From UMGS1124 sp045541255 (lineage in GTDB: Bacteria; Bacillota_I; Bacilli_A; RF39; UBA660), in the NCBI GenBank assembly GCA_045541255.1, contig JAZQIU010000006.1, positions 1 to 64,000 on the forward strand: a DNA stretch of 64,000 nucleotides, written 5' to 3'. Positions within the stretch are counted from its first letter, which is position 1. Every line of letters starts with the position of its first letter. Below are positions 17,002 to 25,818 of the stretch, piece by piece. Position numbers and translations under genes: made by a program. Below the pieces are notes generated by a model, which was given only the letters and a program-made list of their open reading frames with translations, had not been told where the DNA came from and searched no databases.

Positions 17002-17131
17002 TGAGAATAGACGGAATTTATTCATTGGTCAATTCTTTGTTCTCGATAGTCGTTTGCCTTACGGCATTTTGTTGATTAGTGGTAGTTAGTAGCTACCAGT
17101 ATAAGAACATGTTTAGTAGACATGTTTTTTT
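17002..17131 (+). ncRNA. Structured small RNA divergent from the MBL operon
   Basis: A plus-strand promoter is visible: TTGACA at 16967, a 17-bp spacer, TATCAT at 16990. A terminator ends the transcript (AACATGT at 17106, ACATGTT at 17120, then a T run). In between are TGCC-TTAC-GGCA (17055-17066) and TGGTAG/CTACCA (17080-17098). The last two hairpins carry the same loop, TTAGTAG, at 17086-17092 and 17113-17119. GAGAA/TTCTC and GAATT/AATTC pairing is possible at the 5' end. The promoter overlaps likely start signals of the divergent micropeptide-MBL transcript. I know no named RNA family with this pattern. Confidence 0.6.
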
Positions 17132-17389
17132 CGTATCCGCTTATACCAATTTACATATTAGCACAATTTTAAGCTTGAGGCAACAACTAATCGAACATTT
17201 TTTCTATAAATTTATATGATTTAAATATTAAAAAAACAAGAAATTACTGCTTGTTTTTGCCAGACTGTTGACAAAGTAAATTTTTTGGTTATACTCTTAA
17301 AAAATATAATCATAAATTATGGTTTTAAATAGTTATTATAATTAGCATAAATATACTGAAATATCGATTCTTCTACACAAATTCATACT
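17132..17389. other. Intergenic region with one terminator
   Basis: Within it, AAAACAAG...CTTGTTTT (17230-17258) is a T-flanked hairpin that should terminate the zinc-ribbon gene on the minus strand. ACTAATC near 17189 is complementary to GATTAGT near 17074 and could close a larger fold of the neighbouring RNA. Nothing else is recognised. Confidence 0.5.
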
Positions 17390-17611
17390 TTAATATTCTA
17401 TAATGCCATCATTATCAGATTCACTAGTATTGATTTCATTACCACAATCAGTACACTCCCAACTTCCGGCCCAATACATAGTACCACCACAATTTGAGCA
17501 AGTTTTATAGTATCTTTCATCCGATTCAGTTTCTAATTCACCACTGCAATATGGACATCTATTGTATTCAGATGAGTCATATACTTTATCACAATTTGAA
17601 CACATTTGCAT
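17390..17611 (-). CDS. Small double zinc-ribbon protein
   Basis: A 73-residue protein with four CxxC knuckles: CSNC, CPYC, CSNC and CTDC, which makes two rubredoxin-like zinc ribbons followed by an acidic tail. The start at 17611 is chosen because GAGGTGATTA lies directly upstream; an ATG 24 bp earlier would place that site inside the gene. Such proteins may be nucleic-acid-binding or adaptor proteins; no specific role can be given. It is monocistronic and sits between the MBL locus and the GmrSD locus. Confidence 0.7.
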   Translation of the reverse strand: MQMCSNCDKVYDSSEYNRCPYCSGELETESDERYYKTCSNCGGTMYWAGSWECTDCGNEINTSESDNDGIIEY

Positions 17612-17635
17612 ATTAATCACCTCACTTTCAATCAT

Positions 17636-17950
17636 TATTTATCAATCGGTTATATTATATTATAAAATTTACATTTTTTATTATTAATATTAAACTTGAG
17701 CATAATTTTGCCCCAAAATGTCCCCAGTGCAAAAGAAAAAGACTTTGGGACTTATAAACAAACAAAAGGAGTCGCCATTGCATCTTTTCAGGATAATTTA
17801 GTTTACCTTAATTTTTTAGCATATTTTTTTATTTCTTTATTTTTACTTCTCAAATTTCTCACAAATTAACCTATTTTGCCTATCTTGTTCTATTACAGTG
17901 TTCTCAATATATTCCCAGTCAATCATTTAAAATGCTACGGTTTCCCAAGA
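17636..17950. other. Gap with probable gene debris
   Basis: No intact gene is seen. A 27-codon minus-strand frame (17843-17926, starting MIDWEYIENTVIEQD) has protein-like composition but no ribosome site. The stretch near 17705 with paired CCCC words (GCCCC...GTCCCC) also looks like the end of a lost coding region. It is best read as debris in a region shaped by insertion and deletion. Confidence 0.35.
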
Positions 17951-18808
17951 TTATTTTCCACTTAATATTTTACTTATGATTTCATTATATTTACTTTCTT
18001 TAATCTGAGTGTCAAGAGCCTTAGTTAGCTCTTTTATGTCCTCTTCAACCAGTTCTTTTTTATTAATTAGTGTTTCATATACTTCTTTTAATCTTTCTTG
18101 ATTATCGGTTATATATTTATTGTTTGTATCATAGTAAAAAAATCTTTTAATAAAACTTTTACTATCTTTTACGTCATTAATAAAATAACTAACGTTCATT
18201 AAATTTACATATGTACTAAGATCAATAAAATTTAAATCAAATTTACTTTCTTCATTTCCAACTTTTTTATTTAAAAAGTTTAAATACATGTATTCTATTA
18301 CTAACATTGTATATTTTAAATTACTTAATAAATAGTTTTTATACTTTATAGTTTTACTCATATACGAAAGTAATTCTTTCATACTGCAGGGATGAACAAT
18401 TTTACATAAGTATTTATATATTTCATTAAAATCTTCTTTTTCAAAATATTCTGTAAAAATATTAGTACAATTGCTTTCTAATATTCCTCTTAATCTCCAG
18501 GGCTCAGTGTCTAAGGTAATATTAATTTCTTTATCATATGATTTAGCTATAACATAAATAATATTTTCATATAAAGTTCTTAGAATTGTAGCAGCATTTA
18601 ATAAATCTTTCTTATCTATAAGTTCATTAACTAATTTAAAATCACAGGTAATTTTATTATATAAAGTTTTCGACTTATTATATTTACTGATTTTCTTAAA
18701 TTCAAAATTATCTATTTCATCTAAGTAAACATGATTGGCACAATTTAAAATTCTCATACATTTTTTATAATCATTCATTCTCTTTATAAATTGACTTGTA
18801 GTAGCCAT
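17951..18808 (-). CDS. HEPN-like protein, DUF5677-type features
   Basis: The 285-residue product is all helical. Two pieces recall the DUF5677/HEPN-like group: ATILRTLYENIIYVIAKS near residue 83 and YKYLCKIVHPCSM near 146, where an aromatic helix is followed by VHP. The C terminus is rich in charged helices. The family is frequent near restriction genes, but the canonical RxxxxH catalytic pair is not evident, so RNase activity is uncertain. GAGGTGATTAT precedes the ATG. The GmrSD-type gene lies 69 bp upstream on the same strand with a terminator between them, so they are neighbours rather than a strict operon. Confidence 0.55.
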   Translation of the reverse strand: MATTSQFIKRMNDYKKCMRILNCANHVYLDEIDNFEFKKISKYNKSKTLYNKITCDFKLVNELIDKKDLLNAATILRTLYENIIYVIAKSYDKEINITLDTEPWRLRGILESNCTNIFTEYFEKEDFNEIYKYLCKIVHPCSMKELLSYMSKTIKYKNYLLSNLKYTMLVIEYMYLNFLNKKVGNEESKFDLNFIDLSTYVNLMNVSYFINDVKDSKSFIKRFFYYDTNNKYITDNQERLKEVYETLINKKELVEEDIKELTKALDTQIKESKYNEIISKILSGK

Positions 18809-18843
18809 ATAATCACCTCATTTATTAACTTTATATTATATCA

Positions 18844-18878
18844 TGAAAAAAGCCTGAATTTACTTCAGACTTATATTT
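18844..18878 (-). terminator. Terminator of the GmrSD-type gene
   Basis: On the minus strand AGTCTGAA, a GTAAA loop and TTCAGGCTT form a stem followed by six T, just after the stop codon. Confidence 0.75.
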
Positions 18879-20968
18879 TATATATTATTTTCTTCTACAG
18901 TTTCTAATTTGAAATCATATACATGTTTTAATACATTTATAAATTCGTTTGTATTATCTTTTTGGCAAATACTTCTAACATAAATTGCCATTCCATTTGC
19001 TTCAACTTTAGTGTATGAATAGTTTTTTAACAATTCATTAGACTCATCAATTATTAATTCATGAGAATACATTTTAAAATTTCTAATAACATTAGGAATA
19101 TCTAAATAATTTTGAATATTATTATCAACAATATAATCATGAACTAAAGCTCTGACTAATTTAGCGTTATCATAATAAACATCTTTATATAACCATTTAG
19201 ATTTACCTGTTCTTCCACCCGTAGATTCTTCTGTTATTTTTAAATTAATATCTTCTCTTTTAATCTCTAACATTTCTTCTATTTTAGATATCAAATATTC
19301 TTTTCTTTCTAATATTTGTTCATAATTCCATGTTGTATTTCCAGCTTCATAATACGCTATAATTTTTCTTGTGAATTCAAACGAAGTTATACCAGATTTA
19401 TTATTACCTTTTTCATCTTCGCCCTTATAAATTCTGATTTTATTTTCAAAACCACAGTTAAGTGCTTCTTCATTCTTTATATCTTGCAACAAGGCCATAT
19501 TACCCAATCCATTTATTACAGGTAACACATCCTCGTCATTTATATAATTCCATTCTTCTTTTTGCTTATATGCTCTTGGTAAAATGTGGTCCATGTGCAA
19601 TGTATTATCTAACACATAAAACCCAGTATTAGTACTTTCTCTATTTTTATATTCTAAAGCTAACATTAATGGTTTTAGGAACTTTTCATTATATACATCG
19701 TTATCTAATGCATCATAAACTTTTGCATACATTCTTCTAGAAATAATTGTTCTATTCAAATCTTCTTTTATATCGTCAATGCTATTACCATTTATTATTG
19801 ATTCAATCAATTTAAATGAAGTTTGCTTTATTTGGTTTAAAGTGCACCCAGCAACTAAAGATATATAGAAGAATCTTCTTATTTCTTTGAACAGCTTTTC
19901 TTTTTCTGGATAATTAACTTGGTATGCACTTGTTAATGCTGTCATAACATAAAATTTCCAAGGTATATATCTTAACGCTAAAATACAAGCATCTTTTGAT
20001 TCATATACTTTTCTCAATGATTCAGAAAAACTATTTAATTCTGCAACCAATTCATACACATCGCTTCTTTGAATAATATCTCTTAATTCATCTACTACTT
20101 GTCTTTTTGGATTTGATTTCAATTTATAGTATTCATAAAATACAACAAAATCATCAATTTTAAATCCATATTGTTTCGACAAATCTTCAATATTTTTCCA
20201 ATTATTATTAAATATTTGTTTACCAGTTTCATCATCTTGTTCATATTTACCAATTATATATGACTTTATTATATCTGAAGGTGATAATTCTAATCCTCTA
20301 TCATTTAATACTTGGAATAATTTAATAGCAAATGATTGGTTAGTACATTCTATTTTTATTATATTAGTTGAATAGAATATATAATTTACAAACTCATCTA
20401 GTTCGGTTTCACTTAATTCAGATAACTTTCTATAAAAGAATACTGCTGCATTAATGTATTTGTATTGAGGATCATCCAATTTCAATTCTCTTTTTGTTGG
20501 TTCATCAATATCAGCAAATGACTCACAATTAATAATTAAATCATTAAATATTGAATCATATTTAGGATCTGTTTGTAATTGTAACCTATTCTTTCTACCT
20601 TGGAATAAAATACAATTTTGAATTTTATCTTTATCAGCAACAAATATTTCATCACTATTTTTATTAATATTTGGAAAGTCTTTTACTAATACATTCATTA
20701 AAATCATTAATGTCGTAATTCTTTGTTGTCCATCTATTAATTCAAAATATCCTTTGCCATCATTAACTACTACTACTGAACCTAAAAAGTAGCAATCATT
20801 ATCTATTGTTTTATTTTGATAAGCTTCATATAAATCATTCCATAAGGAATCTAGTTGATCGCTAGTCCAACTATATTGTCTTTGATAATTAGGTATTTTA
20901 TAAATACCGTCACAAGAAAATATCTCACTTATAGTTTGATTAATTGGTTTAAAAGTATCTACTGCCAT
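18878..20968 (-). CDS. GmrSD-type restriction protein (DUF262 plus DUF1524)
   Basis: A 696-residue fused protein. The N-terminal DUF262 domain has YKIPNYQRQYSW near 24 and the ParB-like IDGQQRITTL near 80, used for nucleotide-dependent regulation. The C-terminal DUF1524 domain carries the HNH-type HMDHILPRA near 457 and GLGNMALL. This is the layout of GmrSD type IV enzymes, which cut modified (for example glucosylated) phage DNA. An extra C-terminal region of about 130 residues (after EEMLEIKRED) follows and may bind DNA or sense modification. GTGAGGTGAAATA precedes the ATG. It lies in a defence-rich island beside a restriction-modification system. Confidence 0.85.
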   Translation of the reverse strand: MAVDTFKPINQTISEIFSCDGIYKIPNYQRQYSWTSDQLDSLWNDLYEAYQNKTIDNDCYFLGSVVVVNDGKGYFELIDGQQRITTLMILMNVLVKDFPNINKNSDEIFVADKDKIQNCILFQGRKNRLQLQTDPKYDSIFNDLIINCESFADIDEPTKRELKLDDPQYKYINAAVFFYRKLSELSETELDEFVNYIFYSTNIIKIECTNQSFAIKLFQVLNDRGLELSPSDIIKSYIIGKYEQDDETGKQIFNNNWKNIEDLSKQYGFKIDDFVVFYEYYKLKSNPKRQVVDELRDIIQRSDVYELVAELNSFSESLRKVYESKDACILALRYIPWKFYVMTALTSAYQVNYPEKEKLFKEIRRFFYISLVAGCTLNQIKQTSFKLIESIINGNSIDDIKEDLNRTIISRRMYAKVYDALDNDVYNEKFLKPLMLALEYKNRESTNTGFYVLDNTLHMDHILPRAYKQKEEWNYINDEDVLPVINGLGNMALLQDIKNEEALNCGFENKIRIYKGEDEKGNNKSGITSFEFTRKIIAYYEAGNTTWNYEQILERKEYLISKIEEMLEIKREDINLKITEESTGGRTGKSKWLYKDVYYDNAKLVRALVHDYIVDNNIQNYLDIPNVIRNFKMYSHELIIDESNELLKNYSYTKVEANGMAIYVRSICQKDNTNEFINVLKHVYDFKLETVEENNI

Positions 20969-21126
20969 TATTTCACCTCACAATAATTATACCATAAAAA
21001 TGATTATTTATATAAAACTGGTAAAATTTATCTAAAACTATTTTTACATCTCTTTAATTAATATTACTCATATTTTTTATTATAATAAGAATTACATTTT
21101 TTAATATACTTTACACCCATTTTTTA

Positions 21127-21174
21127 CAATCAGTGTTTTTACTGATTGCATTTTACTTTATTTTGTATTATAAT
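21127..21174 (+). promoter_or_regulatory. Methyltransferase promoter with overlapping operator-like dyad
   Basis: TTGCAT (21146), a 17-bp spacer and TATAAT (21169) form a good plus-strand promoter. CAATCAGT and ACTGATTG, perfect 8-bp complements 6 bp apart at 21127-21148, overlap the -35 box. That is a typical position for a repressor site, possibly for methyltransferase autoregulation. Confidence 0.65.
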
Positions 21175-21194
21175 AATCATTGTGGAGGATTATT

Positions 21195-22496
21195 ATGAAT
21201 TGGAAAATAAATAACAAAAGCAAATATAAAACTATTCTTGATAAAGCTAAAGAGGAAAAACGAGCTGCAATACACTCTTTTCATAGATATTATGGTAAAT
21301 TAATACCGGCGATCCCAAAAGCATTTATAAAAGAATTTACAAATGAAAATGACATAGTCGGCGATCTTTTTTCTGGCTCTGGAACAGTTGCTGTAGAAGC
21401 CAAACTATTAAATAGAGATTTTATAGGATGTGAAATAAATCCTTTATCTCATTTGATTTCAAAGGTTAAAACAACAGCTTATAATATTGATTTACTAAAT
21501 CAAATGAATGAAACAATTGAAACCAAATTATATGATTCTGAATATAGAAAAAAAGTAAAAGTTGAAAAAGTTCCATATTGTGTTAATATTGATCATTGGT
21601 TCAAACAAAAAGTCCAAGATGACTTAATGTATATTAAAGCAGTAATCGATGAAGTTATTAATTGTAATGTTAAAGAAGAAATTTCTTTATATAAAAATTT
21701 TTATTATAGTGTTATCTCATCAATTATAAGAAATGTTAGTAATGCAGATCCTGCAACAGTATTTCCTGGTATAAGTAAAAGAATAAGACGTTTAGAAGAA
21801 GAAGGAAAAATTCATAAAGATACAATTAAAACCTTCATGAATGCTTTAAAGAAAAGAACTAAATATTTCGAAGCATATACAGACAATAACTCAAATATTA
21901 ATATTATTAATGAAAATTCTGTTACTGCGGATTTAAGTGATTATAATGGAAAAGTATCATTATTTGTGACTAATCCACCATACATTTCATCTGTAAGGTA
22001 TATTGAAACTATGAAATTAGAAATGTATTGGTTGGAATATATTAAAAGTTCTGAAGAATACGGTGATTTAGCAAAAGTAATGCTTGGTAATGATAAAGTA
22101 ACAAAAAATGAATTTATGAACTTAACAAAAACTAAATATGATGAAATAAATCAAATAGTTGAAGAAATAAATTTAAAATCTCCAAAAGATGCATATATAG
22201 TTTCTAAATACTTTAATGATATGGAAAATATAATAATTAAAATGAATACTTTACTAAAAAATGAAGGAAAAGTTGTAGTAAAAATATCAGATAGCAATGT
22301 AAAAAAAACAAAGGTAGAAACCGGAAAATTTTTAACTCTCATAGCAGAAAATCATGGATTTAAATTAAATACTGTTTTTCTAGATAAAATAAATGAAAAT
22401 AGCAGATCATTAACTACTGCTAGAAATACATACAGCGATATCATTTTAAATGATCATATAATCATTTGGGAAAAAGTTGGTGAAAGCAATGTATAA
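21195..22496 (+). CDS. DNA methyltransferase M1 of a restriction-modification system
   Basis: An amino-methyltransferase (N6-adenine or N4-cytosine) of 433 residues. SAM-binding motif I appears as DLFSGSGTVAVEA near residue 57 and the catalytic motif as TNPPYIS near 259, followed by a typical VVVKISDS strand. The start at 21195 is set by TGGAGG directly upstream; an in-frame TTG 15 bp earlier overlaps that site. It overlaps the second methyltransferase gene by a few bases, so the two are translationally coupled. With the convergent nuclease gene at 23.5 kb it forms a type II-like system. Which base it modifies cannot be told from the sequence. Confidence 0.85.
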   Translation: MNWKINNKSKYKTILDKAKEEKRAAIHSFHRYYGKLIPAIPKAFIKEFTNENDIVGDLFSGSGTVAVEAKLLNRDFIGCEINPLSHLISKVKTTAYNIDLLNQMNETIETKLYDSEYRKKVKVEKVPYCVNIDHWFKQKVQDDLMYIKAVIDEVINCNVKEEISLYKNFYYSVISSIIRNVSNADPATVFPGISKRIRRLEEEGKIHKDTIKTFMNALKKRTKYFEAYTDNNSNINIINENSVTADLSDYNGKVSLFVTNPPYISSVRYIETMKLEMYWLEYIKSSEEYGDLAKVMLGNDKVTKNEFMNLTKTKYDEINQIVEEINLKSPKDAYIVSKYFNDMENIIIKMNTLLKNEGKVVVKISDSNVKKTKVETGKFLTLIAENHGFKLNTVFLDKINENSRSLTTARNTYSDIILNDHIIIWEKVGESNV

Positions 22497-23517
22497 CTCT
22501 ATAAAAACAATTAGATATATGGGAAATAAGAATAAACTTTTAGATTTTATCATTCCAGAGATTATAAAACATTCAAAGCAAGACGATATAATTTGTGAAC
22601 TTATGGCTGGAACTAATTGTGTTTCTTACGCTTTAAAAGATAAAAGAAATATTTATACAAATGATATTCAATATTATAGTTATGTAATTTCTAATGCTTT
22701 AATTAAAAATAATAAATATACTATAAATTCTAAATCTGCTATTGCTGATTTAAAAGAAAAATATGATTTAAATTTAAAAGAACACTTTTTCCATTTTTTT
22801 GAAAAAAATTATTCTGATACATATTTTTCAGCTAATCAATGTATTGAAATTGATTCAATTAGATATGCAATTAATTCATTAGAAATATTTGAAATTAAAA
22901 GTTTATATTTAGTTGCATTGATGAATTCCATGTGCGTGTGTCAAGCTACATCTGGACATTTTGCCCAATATTTACCTTCAAATCATCCTAGATTAGAAAA
23001 AATTAAAACTAAAAGTATTTGGAAAGAATTTTTAAAAAAGTGCGATGACTTCAATTCTATTATATTTAGTAAATATGACAATAAATGTTTTAATTTAGGA
23101 TATGAGCAAATATTCGATTTGCCAGAATTTGATAACGTACAACTTGTTTATATTGATCCACCATATACAGGTGAACAATATTCTAGATTCTATCATGTTT
23201 TAGAAACAGTATGTAAATATGATAACCCCGACTTAGAGTTTAAAGGTTTATATAGAACTGACCGTTTTACATCTCCTTTTTCATTAAGAACAAAGGCATT
23301 CGATGAATTTGATAAATTATTTTCTATGTTAGCTTCTAGGAATAAAAAAACAATATTGAGTTATTCCACTAAAGGATTAATAAAAGAATATGAAATGGAA
23401 TATTTGTTAAAAAAATATTATAAACATTGTGAAGTTAAAAGAACTAAATATAATCACTCAACTCAAGGAAAAGGGAATGTTAACTTAGAAGAATTACTTT
23501 TTATAGCACATAATTAA
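22489..23517 (+). CDS. DNA adenine methyltransferase M2, D12 class
   Basis: A Dam-like N6-adenine methyltransferase of about 342 residues. The N-terminal YMGNKNKLLDFI matches motif X, motif I is ELMAGTNCVSYALK, and the catalytic motif is VYIDPPYTGEQYSRF near residue 226. The C-terminal part should hold target recognition. The ATG at 22489 is preferred; GTG at 22480 and TTG at 22477 are in frame and possible. It begins inside the end of the M1 gene. Two different methyltransferases in one system usually mean an asymmetric recognition site, each enzyme protecting one strand. Confidence 0.85.
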   Translation: MYNSIKTIRYMGNKNKLLDFIIPEIIKHSKQDDIICELMAGTNCVSYALKDKRNIYTNDIQYYSYVISNALIKNNKYTINSKSAIADLKEKYDLNLKEHFFHFFEKNYSDTYFSANQCIEIDSIRYAINSLEIFEIKSLYLVALMNSMCVCQATSGHFAQYLPSNHPRLEKIKTKSIWKEFLKKCDDFNSIIFSKYDNKCFNLGYEQIFDLPEFDNVQLVYIDPPYTGEQYSRFYHVLETVCKYDNPDLEFKGLYRTDRFTSPFSLRTKAFDEFDKLFSMLASRNKKTILSYSTKGLIKEYEMEYLLKKYYKHCEVKRTKYNHSTQGKGNVNLEELLFIAHN

Positions 23518-23546
23518 AAGGATTATTAACTAATCCTTTTTTCTTA
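23515..23546. terminator. Bidirectional terminator between M2 and the nuclease gene
   Basis: AAAAGGATTA and TAATCCTTTT pair across a short loop, with T runs in both directions between two convergent genes. Confidence 0.8.
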
Positions 23547-24851
23547 TTCACTTACTTCTATTTCTTTATAGTTTGAATTAATCCAGTCAACTTCATATGC
23601 TTTCTTTTTAGCAGTACTTTTATCAGTACACAAAAATACCTTTGGTATATTATCCAGATGATTTTCAACATAAGGAACAAAAACTTGTTTTATTTTTTCA
23701 AAATCCCATTCCTCTTCTGCATATAGCCAAGCATCTTTCCACGCTGAACTTTTATGATGTTGATGTAATATATAATTATTCCATTTATGCTCTAATTCTA
23801 ATTTTTGTGTTGTACCACCAGAAAATTCAATTATAACATCAGCACCACCTGATGAAGACACTATTAAATTAATAACTTTTTTACCATATATAACAAACTC
23901 TTTTTTCCACTTTAAGTAATCATTTAAAAATACTGAAAATTCATCTTGTTCTACAGTGTTTCGTTCTACCACCGTATCTTCAACTATATTTTGTCTTAAT
24001 TTATCCCAATTATATTTTAATCTTTCTTCAATATTTCCATTTTGATTAGATAGTATATCTAATCCCTCATTTAAACAATATGATTCATACACATTACCAC
24101 TTACATCGTAAAATCTTTTTGTTTTTTTATCAAAATACATTAAAAGCGGTCCATTAGATAAAATATTTTTGCTATCAATAACATAAAATTCTTCCCAAGC
24201 ATTTTCTTTTGATGGAATCACAAATAAAGCATGCATATTAAATTGTTTTACTTTAGGTCCAGATAAATAATTATACATATTGAATTCTACAACATCTTCT
24301 GTTTTAAATGTATTAAACAATATTCTTAAAAAATATTGATTATTTTCTGATTTTAATACACAATTTTTTTTAAAATTATCATTATCTCTTTTTAATGGAA
24401 AATCTTTATTTCTTTTCAAAAAAACTTTTATATGAGCCTGACTTTCTCTAATAGATAAATTTCTTGCTTCTGATTCCAATAATTTTTTTAATTCTATATT
24501 ATTTGTGTATGCTTTATATTCTTGAGTATCAAGTATAATTTCTCCATTTTTGTATGCATTAAAAAGTCTATCATTTTTACCAATTCCATAATACGGAGAA
24601 TAACTATTGTTTTTCTTAATAAAACCTTTTAATGTTAATGCTGTTGAAAAATTACCTCTTAAACCACCAAAATTGGTGTCATCGAAATACTTATAATCAT
24701 TTTTATCTTTTCTAATTCTAACCAATTCTGGTTTTATTTTATTAGCAAATTTGATTAAATCGTTTGTGTTATAGTATTTAGTATCTTTGGCAAATTTAGA
24801 AATTATCAGCATTAAACATAAAATTTTTGGTAATTCAACTGTATACTTCAT
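23544..24851 (-). CDS. Probable type II restriction endonuclease
   Basis: A 435-residue protein convergent with the two methyltransferase genes. No named family is obvious, but GADVIIEFSGGTTQ followed by KLELEHKW near residues 338-358 fits a PD-(D/E)XK-like core (D, then E-x-E with a following K). The N-terminal half has a helix-rich region and NFGGLRGNFSTALTLKGFI, which resembles a winged-helix recognition domain. AGGAGTGATTCT lies before the ATG at 24851; an earlier in-frame GTG falls inside that site. The assignment rests mainly on context: lone genes facing two methyltransferases are usually their nuclease. Confidence 0.65.
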   Translation of the reverse strand: MKYTVELPKILCLMLIISKFAKDTKYYNTNDLIKFANKIKPELVRIRKDKNDYKYFDDTNFGGLRGNFSTALTLKGFIKKNNSYSPYYGIGKNDRLFNAYKNGEIILDTQEYKAYTNNIELKKLLESEARNLSIRESQAHIKVFLKRNKDFPLKRDNDNFKKNCVLKSENNQYFLRILFNTFKTEDVVEFNMYNYLSGPKVKQFNMHALFVIPSKENAWEEFYVIDSKNILSNGPLLMYFDKKTKRFYDVSGNVYESYCLNEGLDILSNQNGNIEERLKYNWDKLRQNIVEDTVVERNTVEQDEFSVFLNDYLKWKKEFVIYGKKVINLIVSSSGGADVIIEFSGGTTQKLELEHKWNNYILHQHHKSSAWKDAWLYAEEEWDFEKIKQVFVPYVENHLDNIPKVFLCTDKSTAKKKAYEVDWINSNYKEIEVSE

Positions 24852-24998
24852 AAGAATCACTCCTGCTAATATCTTAACATAAATTTTGTCTAATTTTGTA
24901 AATTTGCTTAAAATTTATATTAAAAACTTTATTTTTGTTATATTTTACTTGTAATTTTTTAATATTTAAGTGATTAATACAACAAATTGGAGGTGTCT

Positions 24999-25328
24999 AT
25001 GATTAGAAAAACTGCTAATGGTGATATTAGTGATGAAGAATTTGAAGCTATATTTAAACCTTTTTTAGATAATTATGATGAGTATATTGAAAGCTATGTT
25101 ATGCCTGAAGTTATAGCCTACTATATAGCTAATTCTTATTACAGAGGTTCTATGTATGAAGGAACATTTCTACAACATTATAATTCTGCTAAAGATTTAA
25201 TTAACTTATTTGGTGAAGATTATGAACAAGTAAAAGCAGAAGTTTATAAATTACTTAAAATAAAATATGCTTTACTTATCATTAATGAAGAGCCTTTAGA
25301 AATTAAAAAAATAGAGTATGAGTTTTAA
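24999..25328 (+). CDS. Small accessory protein of unknown family
   Basis: A 109-residue, acidic, helical protein (starting MIRKTANGDISDEEFEAIF) with no recognised domain. TTGGAGGTGTCT precedes the ATG at 24999; an upstream TTG in frame overlaps the site. It is read toward the integrase remnant 60 bp downstream, so it is probably a leftover gene of the mobile element that brought the island. No function can be assigned. Confidence 0.6.
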   Translation: MIRKTANGDISDEEFEAIFKPFLDNYDEYIESYVMPEVIAYYIANSYYRGSMYEGTFLQHYNSAKDLINLFGEDYEQVKAEVYKLLKIKYALLIINEEPLEIKKIEYEF

Positions 25329-25384
25329 TTTACTTATACCCTATTTTTTATTTTCCAAAAAACTCACGGAAAAATTATAATTGT

Positions 25385-25801
25385 GTGAATATAGGTGGCT
25401 GTGGGCGGTCAAGAAATTCAATTTTGTGGTGCCAAAAACCCAAAACCTTAAAAATGCCTAAAATACTTGTAAATAGTCTTAAAAAGGCTAAATTAGAGGC
25501 TAAACAACTTAATGGTTTTAATGAGAATTATTTTGTAGCTGGAGATGCATTTCCAATAAGTAGTAATGCTTAAGCAGATCGTAAGAATGCTAATTGTGAA
25601 AAAGCTGGAGTTAAACAAATTAGACTACATGATTTTAGACATTCCTGTGCATCTCTATTAATTAATAAAGTGGTTGCTAAATATTTAGGACATACTAAAA
25701 TTGAAGAAACATTAAAAACTTATTCGCATCTATTCATTAGCACATTAGATGAAATAATAAATGTTATAGATACCTTAGAAGATAATAAAACCGATGATTA
25801 G
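25385..25801 (+). pseudogene. Decayed tyrosine recombinase (integrase), C-terminal part
   Basis: The remaining sequence encodes recognisable integrase catalytic-domain pieces: KMPKILVNSLKKAKLEAK, NGFNENYFVAGDAFPIS, then an in-frame TAA at 25571, then LHDFRHSCASLLINK and VAKYLGHTKIEETLKTYSHL. The HxxR box, GHT box and the nucleophile Tyr in TYSHL are all present. The catalytic domain is interrupted by a stop, shortened by a small deletion between LLINK and VAKYLGH, and lacks the N-terminal DNA-binding part. The gene is therefore inactive. It marks the island as a former integrative element. Confidence 0.85.
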
Positions 25802-25818
25802 TTTTCATCGGTTATTTT
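25786..25818. terminator. Convergent terminator at the end of the nuclease-like gene
   Basis: AACCGATGA and TCATCGGTT pair across a short loop, with A- and T-rich flanks. The hairpin spans the integrase stop and the last codons of the minus-strand gene. Confidence 0.75.

Noticed and set aside
16819..17025. 68-codon minus-strand gene
   Set aside because: No ribosome site at its start; the AGGAGGTGAC site lies inside it and points to the 24-codon frame instead.
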